DNA of 64,000 nt, from NCBI RefSeq assembly GCF_003253995.1, contig NZ_QKZL01000008.1, positions 62,001 through 126,000 on the forward strand. Reading direction: 5' to 3'. Shown piece after piece: positions 47,228-55,702 of the stretch. The stretch comes from Palleronia aestuarii (GTDB lineage Bacteria; Pseudomonadota; Alphaproteobacteria; Rhodobacterales; Rhodobacteraceae). The notes under the pieces were generated by a model. That model saw only the letters and a program-made list of their open reading frames with translations, searched no databases and was not told where the DNA came from. Made by a program: the position numbers and the translations under genes. The stretch's first letter is position 1; each line of letters opens with the position of its first letter.

Positions 47228-47923
47228 TCAGGATCCGATGGCGAAGCGGATCGTGACGGTGGCGCGGCGTTCGATCACGCCCGCCGCGATCGGCATGGCG
47301 CTGGCACGCATCTCCATCATCGGGCCGGGGCCGCCATCCGGCCCGGCTTCCCGGATCTCGAGAATGGCGCCGAGCGACTGGCCCGCCGCGTCGGCCACCG
47401 CTTCCGCCTTGCGCCGGGCATCCCCGACCGCGCCTTGCAACGCCGCGTCGGCGAGGGCCGCGTCGTCTGTGATGTCGAGGCGGAACCCGCCGACCCGGTT
47501 CGCCCCCGCCGCGATCGCCGCATCGAGAAGCGCCCCCACGGTGTCGAGGTCGCGCAGGACCGCGGACAGGTCGCTCGACGCCTCGTAGGAGGCGATCCGC
47601 GGCGCGGTCTGTTCATCGGGGCCCGGCGCGGAATAGACGGGGACGACCGAGATACCCGTCGTCTGCAAATCCGCCTCCGCGATACCTCCGTCCCGCAACG
47701 CGGCAAGGACGGGGGAAAGGTTCTCGGACACGCCCGCGACCGCATCGGCGGCCGTCTCTCCCTCGGCCACCACGCCGAGCGACAGGAGCGCCATGTCAGG
47801 CGCGGCCGTCGCCCGGCCCTCTCCGGTGACCACGATCACCGCGCCGCCATTCTCCTGCGCGGTCGCGGCCAGCGGCGCTGCGAGCAACGCCCCCGTCGCG
47901 ACGATCCTCAGAAGCCTTCTCAT
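47228..47923 (-). CDS. SIMPL-domain (DUF541) periplasmic protein
   Basis: 231 residues. A signal peptide covers about residues 1-22 (LLRIVATGALLAAPLAATA, cleavage at Ala-Thr-Ala). The SIMPL domain follows: VVTGEGRATAAPDMALLSLGV, LRDGGIAEADLQTTGISVVPVY, DARRKAEAVADAAGQSLG. E. coli YggE is a relative linked to oxidative stress; oligomeric ring structures are known for the family. Converges on the sulfhydrylase gene with a 6-base gap. Confidence 0.92.
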   Translation of the reverse strand: MRRLLRIVATGALLAAPLAATAQENGGAVIVVTGEGRATAAPDMALLSLGVVAEGETAADAVAGVSENLSPVLAALRDGGIAEADLQTTGISVVPVYSAPGPDEQTAPRIASYEASSDLSAVLRDLDTVGALLDAAIAAGANRVGGFRLDITDDAALADAALQGAVGDARRKAEAVADAAGQSLGAILEIREAGPDGGPGPMMEMRASAMPIAAGVIERRATVTIRFAIGS

Positions 47924-48069
47924 CCCGCTCTTCTCCTCTTGCCCGGCCGTGGCCGAAATGCCCGCATGGGCGGAAGCTGCGCCCCGAACTTGCTGGCCGG
48001 GAACGCCGTCAGTACCATGATCAAGAGATTGCGTTCACGGCAAATCACGTCTCACGGTAAAAGCCTGAC

Positions 48070-50250
48070 ATGAAGACGACATTCCTGCTCGACCTGACCC
48101 ATGACGGGATCCGGCTGCGCCAGCGCGGCGCGGACGGGGAGGCCGTGATGGGAGAGATCGCCCTCGACGCGCCCGATTTCGAGTCGCGCCTCGATGCCCT
48201 GCGCCGCGATGCGGAGGCACGGGCCGGCGGCCCGGTCGAGACGATCGTGACGATCCCGGCCTCCGAAGTGCTCTACACGCGCATCGAGGGCACCGATGCG
48301 GCGACGATCGGCGCGGCGCTCGACGGGCTCACGCCCTATGCGCTCGACGATCTCGTCTTCGACTGGCACCCCGGCGAGGCGGGGCAGTCCCACGTCGCGG
48401 CCGTCGCGCGGGAGACGCTGGCCGAGGCGGAAAGCTTCGCGCGCGCCCACGGCTTCGATCCGCGCGGTTTCGCCGGGGAGCCGCAGCCGGGGCTCTTCGA
48501 CACGGCCCCCGATTTCGGTTCCGCATCGGGGCGGCCCGCTGCGCCGGACGGGGTCGGACCGGCAACTCCTCCGCAAACGGGAGAGCAGACGCCGCTTCCG
48601 ACCGCGACACCGGTCCTTCCGGTCGGCACCGAAACCGGCGCGGGGCATTTCGCGGAGGAGCCCGCGCCCTTCGTTCCAGCACCGCGCGGCCCCGCCGGTC
48701 CCGGTTCCGGGGAGCACGCGGGGAAAAAGCCCGATCGCGCCATCCCGCGCCCGTCGCCCCGCGCCATCCCCGCCGCCAACGCCTCGCGCGGCGGGCGGAA
48801 GAGCGCGTCGAGCCGGACATCCGGCCTCGCCCTGCCCGCGATCGCCGCCCTGATCCTGTTCGGATTCCTCGCCTGGTCGTTCTTCCTCGCCGCGCCGCCG
48901 GAGCCGGAAGTGATCGCCACCGAGGATGCGCCCCTGCCGTCATCCGACACGGCTCGATCCGTCCCGGTCGAAGAGCCGACCGCACCAACCGGCACCGAGC
49001 CGGTCGAGGCGCCGCCCGCAGAGGCTCCGCCCGATCCGGAACGGATCGCGCCCAACGATCCGCTGAACCGACCCGGGGGCGCGCCCGACACGGGACGCTA
49101 CGCCGCGACCGGCGTGGAGGATGCCGTTCCGGGACGACCAGACATACCCGGCGACGACAATCCGGGCGAGGTGGGCGACGGAATGCGCGACCCGGTCCTG
49201 CGCACCGATCCCGTCACCCTGTCGCTCGCCGCACCGGAAGCGTCCCCCGCCCAGCCCGGCGCACTCCTCTCCCCGCCGCCGCAGGAGCGCCCTAAATCCG
49301 ATGCGGAGGATCGCGGCAATCCCGAGGGAACGGTGGAGCCCCCGGCATCCGCCGAGGGCGTCGCGCAGCCGGACCAGGCTCCGCCTCCGCGCGATACCGC
49401 CGCGGTGCCGGAAGACGAGAGCGCCGTCGCTGCGGCGCTCGACGACGCCCTGCCGGAGGAAACGAGAGAGCCGGATGCGCCCGAGACCGAGACGTCGGGC
49501 CCTAGCCCGGACGGCGCTCCTGCACCGGCGGCGCCTGCCGAGACCGAGATCGTCGTGACCGATGGCCCCCCTCCGGTTCGCCCGCCGCCCGCACCGCGCC
49601 GCGATGCGGCCGCGCCGGTTCCTGCCGCGATCCCAGTAATCGAAGGCGCGCCTCCGGTCACGCCGCCCGCGCGACCGCAAGGTCCCGCCACGCGCGACGA
49701 GACGGCGCTCGACCCCGATCCCGCGGGGCCGGCGGGAACCGATGCCGCGCCACTTACGCTGACGGCTCCGGACAGCCCGGTGATCGTGGAGAACGCGCCT
49801 CCCGCGCGTCCGGCCCGGCGGCCCGCGGAGATGTCGGCGTTACCCGAACCCTCGACCGACAGCGATGCGGTATCGGCCGCGATCGCCGCGGCGATCGCCA
49901 CGCCCGAACCACCGGCGGAGATCGATCCGACGGGCGCCATCGCCCGCTCGCTCGCGCCGCGCGGCCGGCCGGGCGACCTCGTGATCTCTCCGCCCGCCAC
50001 GACCCCCGACAGGTCGAGCCGCGATCTCGCGATGACCGCGCCCGCGCTCGTCCGGGGCGGGGCGAGCCTCATCGGCGTCTTCGGCTCGCCCTCGAACCGG
50101 CGCGCGCTGGTGCAGCTGCCCAACGGGAGGTTCGAGAAGGTCAGCGTCGGCGATCGGATCGATGGCGGGCAAGTGAGCGAGATCGGGAGCGAGAGCCTGA
50201 CCTATGTCCGCGACGGGATGGCGATCCCCCTGCAATTGCCCGGCGGATAG
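48070..50250 (+). CDS. Fused GspL/PilM-like and GspC/PilP-like membrane protein
   Basis: 726 residues in one frame. Residues 1-145 resemble the actin-like cytoplasmic part of GspL/PilM (TIVTIPASEVLYTRI, then ALDGLTPYALDDLVFDWHP, matching the usual LPY-x-LED region). A disordered stretch leads to one membrane segment (about 253-277, AALILFGFLAWSFFLAAPP). Nearly 390 residues of Pro/Ala/Glu linker follow, then a C-terminal domain (about 669-726: GVFGSPSNRRALVQLPNGRFEKVSVGDRI...GGQVSEI) like the periplasmic homology region of GspC/PilP. No other type II secretion or type IV pilus gene is adjacent. Domain calls are from motif likeness. Divergent from the SIMPL gene over a 146-base gap. Confidence 0.8.
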   Translation: MKTTFLLDLTHDGIRLRQRGADGEAVMGEIALDAPDFESRLDALRRDAEARAGGPVETIVTIPASEVLYTRIEGTDAATIGAALDGLTPYALDDLVFDWHPGEAGQSHVAAVARETLAEAESFARAHGFDPRGFAGEPQPGLFDTAPDFGSASGRPAAPDGVGPATPPQTGEQTPLPTATPVLPVGTETGAGHFAEEPAPFVPAPRGPAGPGSGEHAGKKPDRAIPRPSPRAIPAANASRGGRKSASSRTSGLALPAIAALILFGFLAWSFFLAAPPEPEVIATEDAPLPSSDTARSVPVEEPTAPTGTEPVEAPPAEAPPDPERIAPNDPLNRPGGAPDTGRYAATGVEDAVPGRPDIPGDDNPGEVGDGMRDPVLRTDPVTLSLAAPEASPAQPGALLSPPPQERPKSDAEDRGNPEGTVEPPASAEGVAQPDQAPPPRDTAAVPEDESAVAAALDDALPEETREPDAPETETSGPSPDGAPAPAAPAETEIVVTDGPPPVRPPPAPRRDAAAPVPAAIPVIEGAPPVTPPARPQGPATRDETALDPDPAGPAGTDAAPLTLTAPDSPVIVENAPPARPARRPAEMSALPEPSTDSDAVSAAIAAAIATPEPPAEIDPTGAIARSLAPRGRPGDLVISPPATTPDRSSRDLAMTAPALVRGGASLIGVFGSPSNRRALVQLPNGRFEKVSVGDRIDGGQVSEIGSESLTYVRDGMAIPLQLPGG

Positions 50251-50319
50251 CGCGACAGGCTTGCATGACCACGGTCCAGTACGCATTCTGGACGCCACAT
50301 CTTACAATCGAGAGTTGAA

Positions 50320-52239
50320 ATGGAATCCTTCCTGTTCCAGGCCACGGTCTATCTCGCCGCGGCGGTGATCGCGGTTCCGCTGGCCGCTCGGCTCGGCCTC
50401 GGCTCCGTGCTCGGCTATCTCGCCGCCGGCATCCTGATCGGCCCGGTCTTCGGCCTCGTCGGCTCGGAGACGGAGGATCTGAAGCATTTCGCGGAATTCG
50501 GCGTCGTGATGATGCTGTTCCTCATCGGCCTCGAGCTCGAGCCGAAGGCGCTCTGGGACATGCGCCATCGTCTGATCGGGCTGGGCGGGAGCCAGGTCGT
50601 GCTCACCATGGCGCTCGTCGCGGGCGCGGCGCTCGTTCTGGGACAGGATCTGAATTCGGCCATCGCGATCAGCATGATCTTCGCGCTGAGCTCCACCGCC
50701 ATCGTGCTCCAGACTCTCAACGAGAAGCGGCTGATGCGGACGGCGGGCGGGCGATCCTCCTTCTCCGTCCTGCTCACGCAGGATATCGCGGTCATTCCGA
50801 TGCTGGCGCTTCTGCCGCTTCTCGCGGTGGGCGGTCATTCCGCCGCGACCGGAGGGCACGGCGCGGAGGATATTCCCGACACGACCGCCGGCAACCATGC
50901 GGAGGCCGCCGTCTCGCTTCTCGATTCGATGCCGGGCTGGGCGCTGACCCTCATCACGATCGGGGCGATCGGGGCGATCATCGTGGCGGGGATCTTCGGC
51001 ACGCGCCCGGTCTTTCGCTACATCCACCGCGCGCGGCTCCGCGAACTCTACACCGCCCTGGCGCTCCTGATCGTGATCTCCATCGCCTTCGTCATGAGCA
51101 TCGTCGGCCTCTCCCCCGCGCTCGGCACCTTCCTCGCGGGCGTCGTCCTCGCCAACTCGGAATTCCGCCACGAGCTCGAATCGGACATCGAGCCCTTCAA
51201 GGGGCTGCTCCTCGGGCTCTTCTTCATCACCGTCGGCGCGGGCATCTCCTTCACGACGCTCTGGAGCGCACCGGTCTCGATCCTCGCCCTCACGCTCGGG
51301 ATGATGCTCGTGAAGGGCATCGTGCTCTACTGCCTCGCCATCCTCTTCAAACTCGACACGCGCGATCGCTGGCTCTTCACGCTCGGCCTCGCGCAGGCTG
51401 GCGAATTCGGCTTCGTGCTCGTCTCCTTCTCGCTGCAGACCAACGTGCTGGGGCAGGAGCTCGCGGAACTGCTGCTGCTCGTCGTCGCACTCTCGATGCT
51501 GATCACGCCGCTCTTCTTCATCGTCTTCGAGCAGATCTCGAAGCGCGTCACCGAGCCCGAAAAGGAGCAGCCGCCTGCCGACGAGATCGACGAGCAGGCG
51601 CCCGTCATCATCGCCGGGATCGGCCGCTTCGGCCAGGTCGTGAACCGGATGCTACAGCTCGCGGGCTTCGACACGACCGTGCTCGACCACGACCTCGACA
51701 CGATCCAGCTCATGCGGAAGTTCGGCTTCAAGGGCTTCTTCGGCGACCCGACCCGTCCGGAACTGCTCCATGCCGCGGGGCTCGATACCGCCAAGGTTCT
51801 CGTCGTCGCGATGGATCAGCCGAAGAACGTCACGGCGCTCGTGGAATATGCCCGCAAGACCCGCCCGGACCTGCACATCATCGCCCGCGCCTACGACCGC
51901 AACCACGTCTATGCCCTCTACCGCGCCGGGGCCGACGACATCGTGCGGGAGGTCTTCGACAGCTCGCTCCGGGCCGGTCGCTACGTGCTCGAGAATATCG
52001 GGCTCAGCGAGTTCGAGGCGGCGGAGCTCGAGAAGGCGTTCTTCCGGGTCGACCGCTCCGCCCTGCGCGAACTCGCGGAACTCTGGCAGCCCGGCGTTCC
52101 GATCTCGCGCAACGCGGCCTACATGGAACGGGCGAAGGCGCTCGACAACGACCTCGAAAGCGCGCTCTCCGCGAAATACGACGAAATGCGTCGCGGCGGG
52201 AATGACGATGACGACGACGAGACGGAGAGTGCGGCCTGA
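50320..52239 (+). CDS. CPA2-type (Kef-like) potassium/proton antiporter
   Basis: 639 residues. About 12 membrane helices (residues 5-400) with FLIGLELEPKALWDMR, LLTQDIAVIPML (ion-site QD) and GLAQAGEFGFVL. A TrkA-N Rossmann domain follows at about 425-540 (VIIAGIGRFGQVVNRML, TTVLDHDLDTIQLMRKFGFKGFFGDPTRPELL), the Kef regulatory unit, and an acidic tail (NDDDDDETESAA). No kefF or kefG ancillary gene is next to it. Glutathione gating is inferred, not shown. Confidence 0.93.
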   Translation: MESFLFQATVYLAAAVIAVPLAARLGLGSVLGYLAAGILIGPVFGLVGSETEDLKHFAEFGVVMMLFLIGLELEPKALWDMRHRLIGLGGSQVVLTMALVAGAALVLGQDLNSAIAISMIFALSSTAIVLQTLNEKRLMRTAGGRSSFSVLLTQDIAVIPMLALLPLLAVGGHSAATGGHGAEDIPDTTAGNHAEAAVSLLDSMPGWALTLITIGAIGAIIVAGIFGTRPVFRYIHRARLRELYTALALLIVISIAFVMSIVGLSPALGTFLAGVVLANSEFRHELESDIEPFKGLLLGLFFITVGAGISFTTLWSAPVSILALTLGMMLVKGIVLYCLAILFKLDTRDRWLFTLGLAQAGEFGFVLVSFSLQTNVLGQELAELLLLVVALSMLITPLFFIVFEQISKRVTEPEKEQPPADEIDEQAPVIIAGIGRFGQVVNRMLQLAGFDTTVLDHDLDTIQLMRKFGFKGFFGDPTRPELLHAAGLDTAKVLVVAMDQPKNVTALVEYARKTRPDLHIIARAYDRNHVYALYRAGADDIVREVFDSSLRAGRYVLENIGLSEFEAAELEKAFFRVDRSALRELAELWQPGVPISRNAAYMERAKALDNDLESALSAKYDEMRRGGNDDDDDETESAA

Positions 52240-52251
52240 CGAGAGAGCCCG

Positions 52252-53271
52252 TCAGCCGTCCGTTACCCCGGCCTCCGCGAAGGTGGCCATGCCCGAATGG
52301 CAGGCGAGCGCGCCTTGCAGGACACCGACCGCGAGCGCCGCGCCCGACCCCTCGCCGAGCCTCAGCCCGAGCGAAAGGAGGGGCGGCTTGCCGATCGCGG
52401 CGAGCAGCCTGCCATGCCCCCCTTCCGCGGAAAGATGGCCCGCGACGCAGTGATCGAGCGCGCCGGGACGCGCCTTTTCCCAGACCGAGGCCGCGGCGGT
52501 GCAGATGAACCCGTCGAGGATCACGGGGATCCGCGCGTGCCGCGCGCGCAGGATCGCGCCCGCCATCGCCGCGAGCTCCCGTCCCCCGACCGCGCGGAGG
52601 GCGCCCATGGGATCGCCCAGGAGCGTCGCGTTCCGCTCCAGCCCGCGGCTCACGATCCCGGCCTTGGCCGAGAGCGCGGTATCGTCGAGCCCGGTGCCGC
52701 GCCCGGTCCAGTCCGCCGCCGCACCCCCCCAGAGCGCGCAGGCGAGCGCCGCGGCGGACGTGGTGTTGCCGATCCCCATCTCGCCCACGACGAGAAGATC
52801 GGCATCGTCCGCCACAGCCGCCCAGCCCGTAGAGAGCGCGGCAAGACATTCCTGCTCGCTCATCGCCGGGCCTTGGGTGAAATCCGCCGTGGGCCGGTCG
52901 AGGTCGAGCGGATGCACGTCGAGCGACGCGCCGAAGGTCCGGGCGAGCTGGTTGATCGCGGCGCCCCCGGCCGCGAAATTCGCAACCATCTGCGCCGTCA
53001 CCTCGGCCGGGAAGGCCGACACGCCCTGCCCGACAATACCGTGATTGCCCGCGAAGACGACGATCTGCGGACGCGCGAGACCCGGCCGCGGATCGCCGCG
53101 CCACGCGGCGTACCAGATCGCGAGCTCCTCCAGTCGGCCGAGTGCGCCGGGCGGTTTCGTCAGGACCGCATCGCGCGCCCGTGCCGCAGCCTCTGCCTGC
53201 CCGTCGGGTTCCTGCAGATCCGCCAAGGCGTCTGCGACATCCTCCACCGAACCGAACCGCGCCTCAGACAT
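52252..53271 (-). CDS. cobT: Nicotinate-nucleotide--dimethylbenzimidazole phosphoribosyltransferase
   Basis: 339 residues. Makes alpha-ribazole phosphate, the lower-ligand part of cobalamin. Motifs: [30 protein letters not shown], and [12 protein letters not shown] with the catalytic-base Glu. GGGGGA lies 5 bases before the ATG at 53271; an ATG at 53277 is possible. Divergent from cobS, which uses its product. Shares a short gap of about 70 bases with cobS; no riboswitch fits there. Confidence 0.95.
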   Translation of the reverse strand: MSEARFGSVEDVADALADLQEPDGQAEAAARARDAVLTKPPGALGRLEELAIWYAAWRGDPRPGLARPQIVVFAGNHGIVGQGVSAFPAEVTAQMVANFAAGGAAINQLARTFGASLDVHPLDLDRPTADFTQGPAMSEQECLAALSTGWAAVADDADLLVVGEMGIGNTTSAAALACALWGGAAADWTGRGTGLDDTALSAKAGIVSRGLERNATLLGDPMGALRAVGGRELAAMAGAILRARHARIPVILDGFICTAAASVWEKARPGALDHCVAGHLSAEGGHGRLLAAIGKPPLLSLGLRLGEGSGAALAVGVLQGALACHSGMATFAEAGVTDG

Positions 53272-53341
53272 CGCCATCCCCCGTCATCTCGACCCTTCAT
53301 GACGGCTTGCGGCGTCGGGCGAAACCCCGAGAATGGGGCCC

Positions 53342-54082
53342 ATGCCCCGCCTTGCCGCCGACATCCCCGCCGCCCTCTCGCTCCTGACGCGCCTGCCCAT
53401 GCGGCACGCCGATTTCGGCCGCGGGGCCGCCGCCGCCTGGGCCTGGCCCGTCGCCGGGCTGGTCCTGGGCGGCCTCGGCGCCGTCGCGATCGCCATCGCG
53501 GCCGCATCCGGTCTTCCCGCGGCCGCGTCGGCGGGGATCGGCCTCGCCGTCGTCACGTTCCTGAGCGGTGCGATGCACGAGGATGGCCTTGCCGATACCG
53601 CGGACGGGCTCTGGGGAGGGTGGACGCGGGAACGGCGGCTGGAGATCATGCGCGACAGCCGCATTGGCAGCTACGGCGTGCTCGCCCTCGTCTTCGTCAC
53701 GGGATTGCGCTGGGTCGCGCTCACGGCCCTCGTCACCGCCGGGGTCGGCGGTCCGGCGCTGATCGCGGCCGCCACGCTTTCGCGCGCGACGATGGCGCCC
53801 ATTGCCCGACTGCCGCAGGCCCGCACGGACGGGCTCTCGGCCGGAACGGGGCGCCCGACGCCTAGTGCCTGCCTCGCGGGCCTCGTCCTGGCGCTCTGCA
53901 CGGCGATCCTGCTCTTCGGACCGCCTGGCCTCGTACCCGCCCTCGCCGCCGTCACCGCAGCCATGGCTCTCGGCTTTCTCGCCCATGTGAAGATCGGCGG
54001 CCAGACAGGCGACATCCTCGGTGCGACGCAGCAGATGGCGGAGGTCGCGGCCTTCCTCGCCCTCGCTGCGATGCTCGGCTGA
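53342..54082 (+). CDS. cobS: Adenosylcobinamide-GDP ribazoletransferase (cobalamin synthase)
   Basis: 246-residue membrane protein joining adenosylcobinamide-GDP and alpha-ribazole. Motifs: LSLLTRLPMRH start, GAMHEDGLADTADGLWGG (Asp-rich metal/phosphate site), RLEIMRDSRIGSYGVLAL, and KIGGQTGDILGATQQMAEVA near the C-terminus. About six membrane segments. The frame also allows an ATG at 53333. Confidence 0.94.
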   Translation: MPRLAADIPAALSLLTRLPMRHADFGRGAAAAWAWPVAGLVLGGLGAVAIAIAAASGLPAAASAGIGLAVVTFLSGAMHEDGLADTADGLWGGWTRERRLEIMRDSRIGSYGVLALVFVTGLRWVALTALVTAGVGGPALIAAATLSRATMAPIARLPQARTDGLSAGTGRPTPSACLAGLVLALCTAILLFGPPGLVPALAAVTAAMALGFLAHVKIGGQTGDILGATQQMAEVAAFLALAAMLG

Positions 54083-54094
54083 GACGGCAACGAG

Positions 54095-54122
54095 AAAAGG
54101 CCGCGCCCGGATGGACGCGGCC
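54095..54122 (-). terminator. Terminator for carD
   Basis: GGCCGCG (54099-54105) pairs with CGCGGCC (54116-54122) over a 10-base loop. On the minus strand it is followed by TTTT (54095-54098), the right polarity for carD. It lies between converging cobS and carD. Confidence 0.65.
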
Positions 54123-54148
54123 CTCATCACTACCGGCGGTCGGAGGTC

Positions 54149-54664
54149 TCAGGCGGCGGCCTGGCGCCCCATCAGTACGGAATCGATCTGCTTCTGCGCC
54201 GCGACCTCGTCGTCTCCCGACACGGCCGCGATCTCCCGAGTCAGACGCTCGAGCGCCGCCTCGTAGAGCTGGCGCTCCGAATAGCTCTGCTCGCGCTGAT
54301 CGTCGGTCCGGTGCAGGTCACGCACGACTTCGGCGATGGCGATGAGATCGCCCGAGTTGATCTTCTGCTCGTATTCCTGCGCCCGGCGCGACCACATCGC
54401 CTTCTTGACCTTGGCCTTGCCCTTCAGGGTCGTCATCGCCTTCGTCACGATGTCGGGCGAGCTCAGCGCACGCATCCCGACTTCGCTTGCCTTGTGGGTG
54501 GGCACGCGGAGGGTCATCTTGTCCTTCTCGAACGAGATGACGAAAAGTTCGAGCTCGAGCCCCGCGATTTCCTGCTTCTCGATGTTGACGATCTGCCCGA
54601 CCCCATGGGCGGGATAGACGACATAATCGTTCGCGCGGAATTCGGGCTTCTTCGTCTTGCTCAT
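54149..54664 (-). CDS. carD: CarD-family transcription regulator
   Basis: 171 residues. Binds the RNA polymerase beta subunit and stabilises open promoter complexes. N-terminal Tudor-like domain (FRANDYVVYPAHGVGQIVNIEKQEI...FVISFEKDKMTLRVP) and helical DNA-interacting C-terminus (KAMWSRRAQEYEQKINSGDLIAIAEVVRDLHR), both signatures. In Rhodobacter relatives CarD acts globally because many promoters lack the -7 T. Confidence 0.95.
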   Translation of the reverse strand: MSKTKKPEFRANDYVVYPAHGVGQIVNIEKQEIAGLELELFVISFEKDKMTLRVPTHKASEVGMRALSSPDIVTKAMTTLKGKAKVKKAMWSRRAQEYEQKINSGDLIAIAEVVRDLHRTDDQREQSYSERQLYEAALERLTREIAAVSGDDEVAAQKQIDSVLMGRQAAA

Positions 54665-54787
54665 CAGGAACGCTTCCTTTGCGGTCTCACGGGTGGCCGG
54701 GCCGACCTGTCACGCGACCCTCCGCCTCGCATGCCTCGTACCCGGGATGCCGACGAATAACGCAACCTCTACGGGTGCTCGCCTACA

Positions 54788-54822
54788 TCTTGTTCAATCT
54801 GGGAATATATAACACAAATTCG
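54788..54822. promoter_or_regulatory. A+T-rich island upstream of carD
   Basis: Within the 233-base gap between carD and the ferredoxin gene, a stretch around 54801-54820 reads as near-continuous A/T (ATATATAACACAAATT). In this G+C-rich genome it is the likeliest carD promoter region, though no clean pair of hexamers was found. Confidence 0.3.
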
Positions 54823-54897
54823 ACGCCGAAGGAAGCAGGCGCCGAAAATAATGCTGCACCGCCGCGCGGGCGAAATGAACGATCCGGGCCGGCTGCC

Positions 54898-55233
54898 TCA
54901 GCCGCCTTCGCCGGCCGCTTCGGAGAAGAGCTCCATCTTGCCCTCCTTGCCGTCCATCTCTTCCGCATTTGGAAGAGGGTCCTTCTTTGTCACGATGACC
55001 GGCCAGAGCTCCGAATACTTCCGGTTGAACTCCACCCATTTCTCCGCCTCCGGCTCCGTGTCCGGAAGGATCGCCTCCGCCGGGCATTCCGGTTCGCAGA
55101 CGCCGCAATCGATGCATTCGTCGGGATGGATCACGAGCATGTTCTCGCCCTCGTAGAAACAATCCACGGGGCAAACCTCGACGCAATCGGTGTATTTGCA
55201 GGCGATGCAATTGTCGTTGACGATGTAGGTCAT
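54898..55233 (-). CDS. fdxA: 7Fe ferredoxin, FdxA type
   Basis: 111 residues. Electron carrier with one [3Fe-4S] and one [4Fe-4S] cluster. The N-terminal motif has C9, C12, C17, C21 ([21 protein letters not shown]); the second has C40, C43, C46, C50 ([13 protein letters not shown]). The C-terminal extension of about 55 residues ([16 protein letters not shown]) is typical of the alphaproteobacterial FdxA. Own promoter predicted at 55262-55289. Confidence 0.96.
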   Translation of the reverse strand: MTYIVNDNCIACKYTDCVEVCPVDCFYEGENMLVIHPDECIDCGVCEPECPAEAILPDTEPEAEKWVEFNRKYSELWPVIVTKKDPLPNAEEMDGKEGKMELFSEAAGEGG

Positions 55234-55261
55234 GGGAAGCGTCCGGTCTGTTACGCCGCTG

Positions 55262-55289
55262 ACCTAGACCAGCCGCGTGCATCATTCAA
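55262..55289 (-). promoter_or_regulatory. fdxA: Putative promoter for fdxA
   Basis: Minus strand TTGAAT (55284-55289), 16 bases, CTAGGT (55262-55267), about 30 bases before the fdxA ATG. Confidence 0.4.
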
Positions 55290-55291
55290 GC

Positions 55292-55308
55292 GACCGCGAC
55301 ACGCGGTC
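55292..55308 (-). terminator. Hairpin after the S4-domain gene
   Basis: GACCGCG and CGCGGTC form a perfect 7-bp stem with a 3-base loop, 11 bases after the S4 gene's stop and just upstream of the fdxA promoter. No T-run follows, so termination there is uncertain. Confidence 0.4.
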
Positions 55309-55318
55309 CCGGCCCCCC

Positions 55319-55702
55319 TTACTCGACGTCCGGTCCGCGTGGGGGAAGCGCGCGGCGGTCCTTCTTCGTCGGCCGTCCGCCACCGTCGAAACGCGGCGCG
55401 GGCGGCGCCGCGGGCGGGGGCGGCGGAGACCTGTCGGCGTAGAGCGCCTGCGCCTCCGGTGCGGGGCCGCGACGGGTGCCGGTCTCGACGATCTCGACGA
55501 TGCGGATCGCCCGGCCCTGGGCAAAGGTGAGGACGTCGCCCGCCCGGACGGAGGCCGAGATCTTGGTCGTCCGGGTCCCGTTGACGCGGACACCCCCCGC
55601 CTCGATCACCTTGGCCGCGAGCGAGCGCGTCTTGAAGAAGCGCGCGAAGAACAACCACTTGTCGAGGCGGATCCGATCCGCGGGCACCGCCTCTGCGGTC
55701 AA
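55319..55702 (-). CDS. S4-domain RNA-binding protein, HslR-like
   Basis: 127 residues. An S4 domain at about 11-70 (IRLDKWLFFARFFKTRSLAAKVIEAGGVRVNG) like the heat-shock protein HslR/Hsp15, which binds free 50S subunits with stalled peptidyl-tRNA. The remainder is a Pro/Ala-rich basic tail (SPPPPPAAPPAP, then GRPTKKDRR). Its ATG overlaps the helicase stop in ATGA. No heat-shock gene adjoins it. Confidence 0.9.
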   Translation of the reverse strand: MTAEAVPADRIRLDKWLFFARFFKTRSLAAKVIEAGGVRVNGTRTTKISASVRAGDVLTFAQGRAIRIVEIVETGTRRGPAPEAQALYADRSPPPPPAAPPAPRFDGGGRPTKKDRRALPPRGPDVE

